Assembly (NCBI GenBank): GCA_003512175.1
Contig: DOSP01000040.1
Span: forward strand, 604-17,349
Origin: Candidatus Kerfeldbacteria bacterium
Lineage (GTDB): Bacteria; Patescibacteriota; Patescibacteriia; UBA9570
DNA: 16,746 bases
Direction of reading: 5' to 3'
Shown here: one piece after another, positions 1-7,894 of the stretch
Position numbering within the stretch: position 1 is the first letter of the stretch
Layout: every line of letters starts with the position of its first letter
The notes under the pieces: model-generated
Database searches by the model: none
Told to the model about the DNA's origin: nothing
What the model saw: only the letters and a program-made list of their open reading frames with translations
Program-made: the position numbers and the translations under genes

Positions 1-2
1 CA

Positions 3-590
3 CTGGTTCAGTGTGATGTCCGTTTGGTCTTTGACCGTGGCTTTGCCTGTCCATCGATTGTGAAATTTCTCAATAGATATGGGGTGAAATTCATCATTCG
101 GATTAAACGGACGAAACATGTTTTACCACCAGGAAGTGCTCTGACTGTTGCGGTACATCAGCTACTACGACGCTCAACTCGTGTATCTGTCTATGGGTGT
201 GATCTACGGATTGTCCGATCGACTTTAACAGCCACCCAGCCAGAACCGTGGTATCTGGTGACCAATGATCTGACGACACCCACCGATGACATCATTACTA
301 GTTATTACCATCGGTTTGAGATTGAGGAGTGGTTTAAAGATGTGAAGCGTTTAGCAGGATTGGAATATTTGCATCAGGTCAGTGATACTACGTTTACGTT
401 GGTGCTGTGGTTTATGTTGCTTGGTGTCTGGGTGCTGTGGTTGACTACAGTTATCCGTAAAGCTTGGCAGAGAAGTCAGACAATGATTCATCGCCATCAT
501 CGTTTAAGCTTCATGAAATATTGGTGGGAACAAATGAACTATGAACGGAACAGAATTGTGTATAATGTCCTCAACTTACAGATGGGTTAA
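3..590 (+). CDS. IS4-family transposase, C-terminal part (cut by left edge)
   Basis: The reading frame is open from the first complete codon at base 3 and ends in TAA, so the N-terminus lies outside the window. The peptide begins LVQCDVRLVFDRGFAC, where the Asp of VFDRGF fits the second catalytic Asp of DDE transposases. Further on, YHRFEIEEWFKDVK matches the IS4-family signature Y-x2-R-x3-E-x6-K exactly and supplies the catalytic Glu. A hydrophobic stretch follows (about residues 125-145) and then a basic tail. The protein would cut and join the ends of its own insertion sequence. Nothing in the visible part is broken, so the copy could be active, but the missing half and left end cannot be judged. 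I could not identify the right terminal inverted repeat between 591 and 663. A start at the TTG at base 24 is only an artefact of the window edge. Confidence 0.88.
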   Translation: MVQCDVRLVFDRGFACPSIVKFLNRYGVKFIIRIKRTKHVLPPGSALTVAVHQLLRRSTRVSVYGCDLRIVRSTLTATQPEPWYLVTNDLTTPTDDIITSYYHRFEIEEWFKDVKRLAGLEYLHQVSDTTFTLVLWFMLLGVWVLWLTTVIRKAWQRSQTMIHRHHRLSFMKYWWEQMNYERNRIVYNVLNLQMG

Positions 591-618
591 AGTGCAGGTG
601 GGTCAGACAAAGCGGTTG

Positions 619-647
619 TTGACAGAATATGTAGATTTATTTACAAT
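619..647 (+). promoter_or_regulatory. sigma70-type promoter of tRNA-Asn
   Basis: A perfect -35 TTGACA (619-624), a 17-base spacer and a -10 TACAAT (642-647) stand just before the tRNA. The expected start is near 654, ten bases before the mature tRNA. It lies between the transposase stop and the tRNA, so it could sit inside the insertion sequence end or belong to the host. Confidence 0.8.
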
Positions 648-663
648 CACTGACGCCGTATTT

Positions 664-738
664 TCAGGAGTAGCTCAGCGGTAGAGCAGCGCGCTGTTAA
701 CGCGTTGGTCCTGGGTTCAAATCCCAGCTCCTGAGCCA
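664..738 (+). tRNA. tRNA-Asn (GTT)
   Basis: The cloverleaf can be drawn by hand. The acceptor stem TCAGGAG (664-670) pairs with CTCCTGA (728-734). The D stem GCTC pairs with GAGC (684-687). The anticodon stem 689-693 pairs with 701-705 around loop CTGTTAA, anticodon GTT at 696-698. The T arm has CTGGG-TTCAAAT-CCCAG. The discriminator is G735 and the CCA end is encoded (736-738). It converges on the ThyX-like gene with only nine bases between them. Confidence 0.97.
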
Positions 739-747
739 AATAGAGTC

Positions 748-2259
748 TTATCGTTCATACACGCTATCCTGAGACAGCGGTTTGGTAGGAATATGTTTGG
801 CGCGTACTGGAGACAACTTCTTCGCTTCTTCAACCATTCTTAAAGCAATCTGCCAATAGGATAAATGCCTGCCAGGGCCAGTGCGCAGTTTTCCAATATA
901 ATCAATTTCGTTCCAACCCATTTTGAATAAGGATCGCCGTTTGAAACCCATTGGCATTAGATACACCGCCGCTTCATGGTTCGTTTTATCTAACTTTTTT
1001 AGCACTGGAGTGATGGTATCCATCGCTAACTGATACGGATACAGGCCACCATATTTGCCGGTTTCTGGATGTGTATCGTAACCATGTAGATAAGTATAAT
1101 CCTGTGGCACTTGGATAGTGCGGCGATGACGGTGCATATCGCGATACGAGCCCACATCCATCAACACATCAAACGTCACGCTGTGGGTATCTAAACTGCG
1201 CATCAATTCATCGTGACTGCCCCGTTTGCGGGTGCCTAGTTCGTATACCTCCGTCAATTTCTTTTGACTCCAATCAGACACAATATCCTTAATTTGTTTA
1301 TAAGAATAGTGTGTCACTGAATAAAATAATGTTGTGACGGCTTCTACAAGTGGGTCTTGCTTGTGAAACGCCTCGACATCATGGCTAGAATCGATGGTTT
1401 TAATCTTCAGCAATTCTTTAGCGGCCTGACGCAAATCTTTCTCCGTTTCCAAATGATACTTAATCGGCGCGGTGTATTTCACCAACGTCGGTAATGGAGC
1501 GCGTGGCTGTAAAATGGATTGTAGCCGTTTGCGTAACTTCTGATCTTTAATTTTTGATAAGCCTTGGCGGATTTCATTAGTGAACGGATTGAACGTAGGA
1601 GCATTGCAAGCCGCTTTCAGATCATCTGCTACGGCGCGTACTTCGGAATAACGATTCGAATATAACCGTGAGATCATTTTTTCGAGCGTTCGACCAGAGG
1701 TAATTTGCCCAACACTGGTAAGTGAGGCTAACGGCAGTAAATACCGGGCGATATCAAAGGCTCGAGCGCTGGTGGCACCCTGATAGGTTTTTTCAGGATA
1801 ATCCTTTGGTAAGGGGTTTTGGGCTTGCACTTCCGCCAATAGGTCTGGAAACAGCTTATTGTACTCGGACATTAAATAGGCGATGCCGGTTTTGTAGGCC
1901 GCTGGCGCTTTGGCCGGAGTGTAAACCGCATCTTTGGAAAAGTGCTGATACCGGGTAGATCGCTCTTGCCCGTCCCATAACTGTTCATCGACCACCTCGA
2001 TAGCGGCAATCATGGAAATATTCTCAATCGCCATGCTGACGTGCGCTAAATCGGCAATCGACGCATGGCCATATTGAAAATAAAACACTTCAAAGAAGCG
2101 CTTCATCGATTCATGCCCCTCAAGAATCTTTTCCGCCATCGCAGTAAATGTCTCTCGAGCTGGTTTATCTGATCGGCTATAACGGGCTAAACCATAGGCA
2201 TTGGCCTCTGGAGGCATAGCCAAGCCACCTACTGCATAAATTTCTCGCCGTGGTTTCAT
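748..2259 (-). CDS. thyX: ThyX-like (FAD-dependent thymidylate synthase family) double-domain protein
   Basis: This 503-residue protein looks like two ThyX-type halves in tandem, about twice the length of classic ThyX (roughly 220-250 residues). The first half has YGHASIAD (63-70), the typical GHxS element, and DGQERSTRYQ (96-105), which lines up with the NExSxRY end of the ThyX signature. The second half has DMHRHRRTIQ (374-383), carrying the RHR triad. ThyX makes dTMP from dUMP using methylene-tetrahydrofolate, FAD and NADPH in the cytoplasm. In the classic enzyme RHR and the Ser/Arg-Tyr residues form one motif, RHR-x7-S-x-R; here they seem split between the halves, so activity is an inference. 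The ATG overlaps the rpoD stop as TAATG, and there is no Shine-Dalgarno motif close to it, which suggests translational coupling. The gene closes the dnaG-rpoD operon. Confidence 0.75.
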   Translation of the reverse strand: MKPRREIYAVGGLAMPPEANAYGLARYSRSDKPARETFTAMAEKILEGHESMKRFFEVFYFQYGHASIADLAHVSMAIENISMIAAIEVVDEQLWDGQERSTRYQHFSKDAVYTPAKAPAAYKTGIAYLMSEYNKLFPDLLAEVQAQNPLPKDYPEKTYQGATSARAFDIARYLLPLASLTSVGQITSGRTLEKMISRLYSNRYSEVRAVADDLKAACNAPTFNPFTNEIRQGLSKIKDQKLRKRLQSILQPRAPLPTLVKYTAPIKYHLETEKDLRQAAKELLKIKTIDSSHDVEAFHKQDPLVEAVTTLFYSVTHYSYKQIKDIVSDWSQKKLTEVYELGTRKRGSHDELMRSLDTHSVTFDVLMDVGSYRDMHRHRRTIQVPQDYTYLHGYDTHPETGKYGGLYPYQLAMDTITPVLKKLDKTNHEAAVYLMPMGFKRRSLFKMGWNEIDYIGKLRTGPGRHLSYWQIALRMVEEAKKLSPVRAKHIPTKPLSQDSVYER

Positions 2260-3473
2260 TAGTAGTCTCTTAACTTCCTCATCCCCACATGCTCCTGAAT
2301 CTTGGTCAGGGCCTTGGCTTCGATTTGCCGAATCCGTTCGCGAGTTACGCCAAATTCCTGGCCAACTTCCTCTAAGGTGTGGGAGACACCGTCCGTTAAT
2401 CCAAAACGCATTTCAAGAATTTTCTGTTCACGGGGCGGGAGATCCTTAATAATGTCATAGACATGGTCTTTTAATAGCTGCAAAGAAGCCGCTCGATCGG
2501 GCGATAAGGTTTTTTGATCTTCGATAAAATCACCCAGCGTCGAATCTTCCGATTCGTCATCACCCACTGATGTTTCCAACGATACTGTTTCCTGAGAAAT
2601 TTTAATGATGGTGTGTACCTTTTCTAATTCCTGGCCCATTTCGGCAGCAATTTCTTCTGGCAATGGTTCACGACCCAAAATTTGAATAAGACCCCGCTCA
2701 ATCTGTTGGAATTTATTAATGGTTTCCACCATGTGCACCGGAATACGAATAGTGCGCGATTGATCGGCCAAACTACGGGTAATAGCTTGACGAATCCACC
2801 AGGTGGCATAGGTGGAAAATTTATATCCCTTACGATAATCAAATTTCTCTACGGCGCGATGCAACCCAATGTTCCCTTCCTGGATGAGATCTAACAGCGA
2901 CAGTGACCGACCGGTAAATTTCTTCGCAATACTCACCACCAACCGCAGATTAGCTTCTAATAATTTGCGCTTGGCTTCTAAATCGCCGGCTTCCTTCAAT
3001 TTGGCTAGGCGAATCTCTTCTTCGGTAGACAATAACGGCACCTTACCAATTTCACGCAAGTACATTTGAATGGAATCGCCAGAGATATCAGATAAATCCA
3101 TGGCCGCCTTACCGGCTTTTTCTCGATTGGCATCCACTAAACCGACCTTTTTGGCATCTAATCCCAAGACATTGCCATCAGTTTCAATCAATTGAATCCC
3201 TTGTTTTTCGACTAGGCCCAACCATTGTTCAAATTCCCAGACATAGTCTTCTAAACTGCTAAACACATACAATATTTCCGTCTCGGTCAAAAAATTCCGC
3301 ATCCGGCCTTTTTTCAGTAATCGCTCAGCGCCATCCGCTGGAAACACAGCTGGCGGCGCTACCACAACAGCTGCCGTGCGCTTGGCTGGCTTGATGGCTT
3401 TTTTCTTTGGTTTCGCCTTCGCCTTGGTTTTCGCGGATTTTTTCAACGGCTTTTTCTTAGCAGATTTTGGCAT
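2259..3473 (-). CDS. rpoD: primary RNA polymerase sigma factor RpoD (sigma70)
   Basis: This 404-residue group 1 sigma factor directs RNA polymerase to housekeeping promoters. Region 1.2 includes DSIQMYLREIGKVPLLSTEEE (about 133-153). Regions 2.1-2.4 run about 175-247 with the core-binding DLIQEGNIGL and the -10-recognising KFSTYATWWIRQAI and RTIRIPVHM. Region 3 follows (about 250-320). Region 4 (about 340-395) contains LPPREQKILEMRFGL and the -35 helix-turn-helix EFGVTRERIRQIEAKAL. The first 35 residues are an unusual Lys/Ala-rich tail (MPKSAKKKPLKKSAK...), followed by a short region 1.1-like stretch (about 48-90). It starts six bases after the dnaG stop and overlaps the ThyX-like start by one base, so the three are probably one transcript. 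No Shine-Dalgarno motif is visible before its ATG. Confidence 0.97.
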   Translation of the reverse strand: MPKSAKKKPLKKSAKTKAKAKPKKKAIKPAKRTAAVVVAPPAVFPADGAERLLKKGRMRNFLTETEILYVFSSLEDYVWEFEQWLGLVEKQGIQLIETDGNVLGLDAKKVGLVDANREKAGKAAMDLSDISGDSIQMYLREIGKVPLLSTEEEIRLAKLKEAGDLEAKRKLLEANLRLVVSIAKKFTGRSLSLLDLIQEGNIGLHRAVEKFDYRKGYKFSTYATWWIRQAITRSLADQSRTIRIPVHMVETINKFQQIERGLIQILGREPLPEEIAAEMGQELEKVHTIIKISQETVSLETSVGDDESEDSTLGDFIEDQKTLSPDRAASLQLLKDHVYDIIKDLPPREQKILEMRFGLTDGVSHTLEEVGQEFGVTRERIRQIEAKALTKIQEHVGMRKLRDY

Positions 3474-3479
3474 ACGACG

Positions 3480-5234
3480 TTAGCGAGATAATTCAGTCAA
3501 TTGTTGAGTAAGAAGTTTGACTTCGTCCACCAGTTGATTCATGAGGGTGTCATCACTATTGGCTTCGGCTTGTTTCAGTTCAACCTGGAGATCACGCAAA
3601 CGCTGTTCGATATAGCGTTTACGTAGTTCTTGGATGGCTCGCACCAAGGCGGCTTGGCGATCAGCGATCGAGCTATCGGGAAAATCGTGATCCACCTGTA
3701 AACGAAGTTTGCCCACGAGGGCGACATCAGCCGCATCTTCAGCAAACTGGCCCGACTTATTATACTGATCGAGCATCCTCCTGTAAAGCTCCACTAATGT
3801 GGAGTCGGCAATGAAGGCACTATCCAAATAGTCACGGGCATAGGCAAACTGTTCGGGCATCGTCAGCACTAACCCGAGAATGTGCTCTACCAAACGAGTT
3901 GACCTGTCCATACGAGTAGCTGATGGCTGATGGCTGATGGCTGATGGCAATCTCATTACATTGCTTTTTCCATCTTTTAATTTATTGAGCTGTTCCTGTA
4001 ACAATCCGGCATCAACTCGCACCAGATCAGCCAACTTTTGCAGATAGTGTGATACTTCAACCGTATCGGCCACCTTTTTTAATTTGGGTAAGAGACGCTG
4101 CACCAGTACTTTTTTATGCTCCACCCGTTCCAGTTGCAAACCCTGCTGCGCGTGCCAGAACCAATAGTCCATAATACTGATGGCTTGACGAATGGCTGCC
4201 ATAAACGCCGCGGCATCCGCCCGGATGCACTCATCTGGATCTTTATACTGGCTTGGCCAACGGACGATTTTGATATTCATGTTGTACTGCAAAGCTAAAT
4301 CAATCCCACGTTCAGCGGCTTGCTCCCCCGCAACATCTAAATCAAACGCCAGTAGTAAATTAGGTGAATACCGTTTCAATTGCAGCAATTGGCCGGCGGT
4401 AAATGCCGTGCCAGAGGTAGCTACTGCATTGGTAAACCCATGTTGCTGGGCGGTGATGGCATCAAGATTGCCCTCTACCACTAACGCGGCATTTAATTTT
4501 CTAATCGCCGCCTTGGCCCGCCACAAGCCAAACACTACTTGAGACTTATCGTAAATGATCGACTGCGGCGAGTTGATATACTTTCCACCTGGTTCATCGC
4601 GTTTCAAAGTCCGAGCCGTAAAACCAACTATCGTACCGTTGGCATCATGCAATGGAATCATCAAACGTCCGCGAAAGCGGTCGTAATGGTTAATCACTAA
4701 ACCCGCCTCAATCAAATTAGCTTCGGGCGCACCCTGGCTCGTTAAATAGTCTTTCAACCGCGACCAGTCATCGTAGCTATACCCAATGCCGAAGGCCGCT
4801 ATGCTCTCGGCTGAGAGGCCTCGCTGCTGAATATACTGCCGGGCGCTTTCTGCCTCTTTCGATTCTTGCAAGGCTTGTGTATAAAATTTTTGGGCTTTGC
4901 TAACCAGGTCGAGCAACAGTTGTTTTTTTTCCTGAGCGGATGGGTTGTATTGAGTCAGCGTCACATTGGCCCGTTGAGCCAGCAATCGCAGCGCTTCAGG
5001 AAAATCCACTCCCTCAATTTCTTGCAGGAAGGTAAAGATATCACCACCCTTATCGCAACCAAAGCAGTGCCAAATTTGTTTATCCTGACTCACCATGAAC
5101 GATGGGCTGTTTTCGTGGTGAAATGGGCACAACGCCCGCCAATTACTCCCCGCTTTTTGCAATTTCAAATACTCCGATAACAACTCAATAATGTCGACTC
5201 GCTGCTTGATTTGTTCAATAACGGCATCGGCCAT
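3480..5234 (-). CDS. dnaG: DNA primase DnaG
   Basis: This 584-residue protein makes the RNA primers for replication. The N-terminal CHC2 zinc ribbon is complete: C36-x2-H39-x17-C57-x2-C60. The catalytic core spans about 110-330, with NSPQSIIYDKS (221-231) typical of DnaG. The TOPRIM centre has E254 in VVEGNLD and D298/D300 in AFDLDVAGE, replacing the commoner VEGYMD and FDGDxAG while keeping the metal-binding acids. A C-terminal region (about 445-584), rich in charged helices, is where the helicase-binding domain would be. Residues about 430-439 (PSAISHQPSA) are encoded by a heptanucleotide tandem repeat and form a linker between core and tail. It is the first gene of the dnaG-rpoD-thyX set and lies 22 bases after the stop of the surface protein, with a hairpin over its ribosome-binding region. 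Confidence 0.96.
   Translation of the reverse strand: MADAVIEQIKQRVDIIELLSEYLKLQKAGSNWRALCPFHHENSPSFMVSQDKQIWHCFGCDKGGDIFTFLQEIEGVDFPEALRLLAQRANVTLTQYNPSAQEKKQLLLDLVSKAQKFYTQALQESKEAESARQYIQQRGLSAESIAAFGIGYSYDDWSRLKDYLTSQGAPEANLIEAGLVINHYDRFRGRLMIPLHDANGTIVGFTARTLKRDEPGGKYINSPQSIIYDKSQVVFGLWRAKAAIRKLNAALVVEGNLDAITAQQHGFTNAVATSGTAFTAGQLLQLKRYSPNLLLAFDLDVAGEQAAERGIDLALQYNMNIKIVRWPSQYKDPDECIRADAAAFMAAIRQAISIMDYWFWHAQQGLQLERVEHKKVLVQRLLPKLKKVADTVEVSHYLQKLADLVRVDAGLLQEQLNKLKDGKSNVMRLPSAISHQPSATRMDRSTRLVEHILGLVLTMPEQFAYARDYLDSAFIADSTLVELYRRMLDQYNKSGQFAEDAADVALVGKLRLQVDHDFPDSSIADRQAALVRAIQELRKRYIEQRLRDLQVELKQAEANSDDTLMNQLVDEVKLLTQQLTELSR
3919..3948. repeat. heptanucleotide tandem repeat inside dnaG
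   Basis: The unit GCTGATG is repeated four times without error, plus two bases of a fifth copy. On the coding strand it encodes the linker PSAISHQPSA between primase core and C-terminal domain. As seven is not a multiple of three, gain or loss of one unit would shift the dnaG frame. Confidence 0.95.
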
Positions 5235-5235
5235 G

Positions 5236-5257
5236 GGCCTCTACCTTACCGGAGGCC
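5236..5257 (-). promoter_or_regulatory. hairpin over the dnaG ribosome-binding region
   Basis: GGCCTC (5236-5241) and GAGGCC (5252-5257) form a perfect six-base-pair stem with a ten-base loop, and 5235/5258 can add a G-U pair. In the mRNA the downstream arm contains GAGG just before the dnaG ATG, and the upstream arm touches the TAG stop of the surface protein. Ribosomes finishing the upstream gene could open it. There is no U-tract, so it is not a classic terminator. Function is inference. Confidence 0.4.
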
Positions 5258-7830
5258 TACTTGGTTGTAAAGCTCTTCCAATCGGTAAAGTTTGAACAGC
5301 CTTTGGCGTTACAAGCTTTGACCCGAACTTGATACTTTGTATCGGCTTTAAGCTTAGTTATGCGCTTTTCGGTTTTTTTGATGCCTTTATATTTCTTGAC
5401 CGTTTTGGCTTTACCAAACTTACGTACCTCTACTCGATAGGTTTTTACTTTGCCTTCCGGTTTCTTCCAATCTATCACGGCCTGTTGGGCTTTGATTTTC
5501 TTGACGGTGAGCGCCAACGGCGAGCTCGGTTCGGCAGAAACTTTCCGATCCGTGACACCGCCATACAGGGAGAAGTGACTTAAACTGATGGTAATAATGT
5601 TCTTCTCGGTATCGATGCTGCTGCTGGATGGGGCCTCCCACTGACTGGTGGTGTCATTATAGAATGATCCAAGCAAATCTTCTTCGGTCAGATCCAACTC
5701 ATCTAATAGAGATTCATCGTAATAAAGATTGAGGGTGAGATTGGAAGAAAAATCCGTGACGACATTTCCAGTATCATCCAAGGCAGTAAATTCATATACC
5801 GACACCGGGAAGGAACTGTCATTGACTGAATACCCTGTGCCGGTTTTCACTATGATCGTCACATTACCACTACTGGCAATGGCATTGGCTGGAACAGTGA
5901 GCGTAGACACACCATCGGGCAAGGTAATAGTGTTGGCACTGGTGGCTGAAAACGTATAGCTGGTTTCTGGGTAATACGCACCGGCGGAATCCAACTCCAG
6001 TGCTAGCGTACCCTTAGATTTTTCGGGGTCCGGCGTATATTTCTGATCAAAGGCCCAATAGAAATCATCGCCTTCATAGGCCATACAGCCCACATACCAA
6101 CTGGTACCAGTCACAAGAGAGAGTGTGCCACTATCATTTTGAACTTCTGTATAGGTATGGGCTCCTAAACTTGGGTTATACGCATAACAATAGGTGTATT
6201 CCGCAGAGCTCGTTGAGGCCGTTGTCTCACGAATGGACGTCGTCACGGTCAGAGTGAAATCACTCTCTAAGCTTTGCATCGTCACCTCAACCGTTTCACC
6301 GGACACCGGCGTAACAATTTGTTCGGGTGGCGGAATACTGCCTGCAGTATAGCTATCATCTGTATAGGCGTAGATATGATAGGATCCACCACTGACGACA
6401 TTCAGGGTAGCGACACCACTGCTGTTGGTGGATTCACCAACATAGGTGCCCCAGCTGCCATCTGTTTCGGCAGATTCTTGCCATGCAGACACGTATCCAT
6501 AATTTGGCGCCTTCCCGGAGCTGTTTCTGAGCGTGACTTTGATCGTGGCATCAGATTCTTCTAGGGTAATTTGCACTACCTGAATTTCGTCTTTATCGGC
6601 CACCACCTCAACTGATTGATACGCATTCATATACGTTGTACTGGCAATTTGAATTGCACCCGTTTCAGTGGTATTAGTGAAATAGCCAGAGACCGCATAG
6701 GTGTACCCATCCACCACATCAAGCGTAGCTTCGCCAGCGCTGCCTTGCTCATAGGCATAGTCGGCATAATTGTCTACACCGTTGGCATCTTTCATTGAGG
6801 AAGCGTAGGCATAAAAGTCATTGAGATCCGTAATCACATCACCAGCGCTATTGAGATATTGAAACTGTATTTGGGCATTGCGTTCTAACACGGTGATATT
6901 GGCAGTTGCACCGGTAGTATCGGCCACCGTGACAGTAGCGCCACTGCTGGCGTACCCATCAATCCACATATTGCATTGATAGGTATAGCCACTGACTACT
7001 TCAATCTCGGCACTGGATGCACCAGCAGTGACGGTTTCACTGAAGGAGACGAGATAGGTATCTGTATCGTAACAATACACCGAGCTGTAGATGTCTGTTG
7101 GAATGGTAAACGCAGCACCGTTGGCATCAAGAAAGTTGAAAGTGACGGTACTGTCTGCTGCAATGACGGACAGCGCCACAGCTGTTTCCCCAGTACTGGC
7201 CAAAGACACATCATATTCATAATCACTGGTATACCCACCGTTACTGGGATATGCACCAATATCCCACGTAGCCGTATTATCCTCCGCTACCGCAAACTGA
7301 TATTCGCCAGCACTGTTTGTTGTGCCGTAGACGTAATCTCCGTTATCCGTCCAACCATAGACATACAACCCGGCAACAACTGTGCTATTTTGATCCACCA
7401 CTGTCACGGTAACGTATCGAGTAGCTTGGACCAACGTATAGTTAGTTAAGCTTTGTAGGGTTGTTCCAAGAGCATCATTAAATGGTGCTGAGGCGCTATC
7501 TACGGTAATGGCAATATCTTCATTTTCGAATAGACCACAGTTTGAACAAGACGAAGCTTGGCCGGGACGTAACTGAATGGAATAGCTACCGTCGTCCACG
7601 GAAAAATAATTCACGTAGCCCGAGGCATTGGTCGTTCCATATTGTAGGTAGTTACCGGAACTATCATATAAACTGGCGGGAATACCTTCATAGACATTGC
7701 CGCTCGAATCCTGCACCAGCATTTGGACAATGCCAACAGTTTCGGCGTGTACGGCGGAAGCGCCAAACACGAAAAACAGTACACTGACACACAAACTGAT
7801 GAGTGTGTTGTTCCGTGACAATCGATGCAT
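5257..7830 (-). CDS. large secreted modular surface protein with C-terminal FN3 domain
   Basis: An 857-residue exported protein. Residues 1-29 are a signal peptide (basic start, hydrophobic core, AVHA/ET cleavage site). About six tandem beta-sandwich modules of 85-105 residues follow (near 33-126, 138-222, 226-316, 318-424, 428-518, 524-614). Each carries a version of a turn such as TNASGYVNYFSVDDGSYSI or TNSSGVATLNVVSGGSYHI, typical of transthyretin-like/CarboxypepD_reg or Cna-B-like folds. Residues about 634-757 form another beta domain (LTVPANAI...WEAP...ISLSHFSLYGG), reminiscent of ZU5-like modules. The last 87 residues are a fibronectin type III domain (VIDWKKPEGKVKTYRVEV...YQVRVKACNAKGCS). 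The modules are acidic and rich in Thr, Ser and Tyr, while the FN3 tail has more than 20 lysines. No LPXTG or transmembrane anchor is seen. An adhesive or cell-surface role is likely, but the ligand is unknown. Scattered Cys pairs may form disulfides. Confidence 0.85.
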   Translation of the reverse strand: MHRLSRNNTLISLCVSVLFFVFGASAVHAETVGIVQMLVQDSSGNVYEGIPASLYDSSGNYLQYGTTNASGYVNYFSVDDGSYSIQLRPGQASSCSNCGLFENEDIAITVDSASAPFNDALGTTLQSLTNYTLVQATRYVTVTVVDQNSTVVAGLYVYGWTDNGDYVYGTTNSAGEYQFAVAEDNTATWDIGAYPSNGGYTSDYEYDVSLASTGETAVALSVIAADSTVTFNFLDANGAAFTIPTDIYSSVYCYDTDTYLVSFSETVTAGASSAEIEVVSGYTYQCNMWIDGYASSGATVTVADTTGATANITVLERNAQIQFQYLNSAGDVITDLNDFYAYASSMKDANGVDNYADYAYEQGSAGEATLDVVDGYTYAVSGYFTNTTETGAIQIASTTYMNAYQSVEVVADKDEIQVVQITLEESDATIKVTLRNSSGKAPNYGYVSAWQESAETDGSWGTYVGESTNSSGVATLNVVSGGSYHIYAYTDDSYTAGSIPPPEQIVTPVSGETVEVTMQSLESDFTLTVTTSIRETTASTSSAEYTYCYAYNPSLGAHTYTEVQNDSGTLSLVTGTSWYVGCMAYEGDDFYWAFDQKYTPDPEKSKGTLALELDSAGAYYPETSYTFSATSANTITLPDGVSTLTVPANAIASSGNVTIIVKTGTGYSVNDSSFPVSVYEFTALDDTGNVVTDFSSNLTLNLYYDESLLDELDLTEEDLLGSFYNDTTSQWEAPSSSSIDTEKNIITISLSHFSLYGGVTDRKVSAEPSSPLALTVKKIKAQQAVIDWKKPEGKVKTYRVEVRKFGKAKTVKKYKGIKKTEKRITKLKADTKYQVRVKACNAKGCSNFTDWKSFTTK

Positions 7831-7864
7831 AGATAGTTTTGTTATTGAGTCGTTAATTTATATG

Positions 7865-7894
7865 ACTATAACATACTTTGCCGCTGTGATACAA
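7865..7894 (-). promoter_or_regulatory. candidate promoter of the surface-protein gene
   Basis: Read on the minus strand, TTGTAT (7894-7889), an 18-base spacer and TATAGT (7870-7865) give a predicted start near 7858 and a leader of about 28 bases. No Shine-Dalgarno motif occurs in that leader. The -35 hexamer lies inside the -10 hexamer of the divergent promoter. Confidence 0.45.

Noticed and set aside
3919..3948. Short tandem repeat as a CRISPR array or iteron origin
   Set aside because: The units are seven bases with no spacers and lie in frame inside dnaG; iterons are longer and sit in non-coding DNA.
4192..4542. 116-residue open frame antisense to dnaG
   Set aside because: It overlaps the TOPRIM coding region of a certain gene and has no family resemblance.
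5236..5257. Rho-independent terminator before dnaG
   Set aside because: The stem is not followed by a T-tract in the direction of transcription and overlaps the dnaG ribosome-binding region instead.
6976..7449. 157-residue open frame on the plus strand
   Set aside because: It is antisense to the repeat-rich secreted protein, has no recognisable domain and no promoter; the signal peptide and FN3 domain on the minus strand settle the strand.
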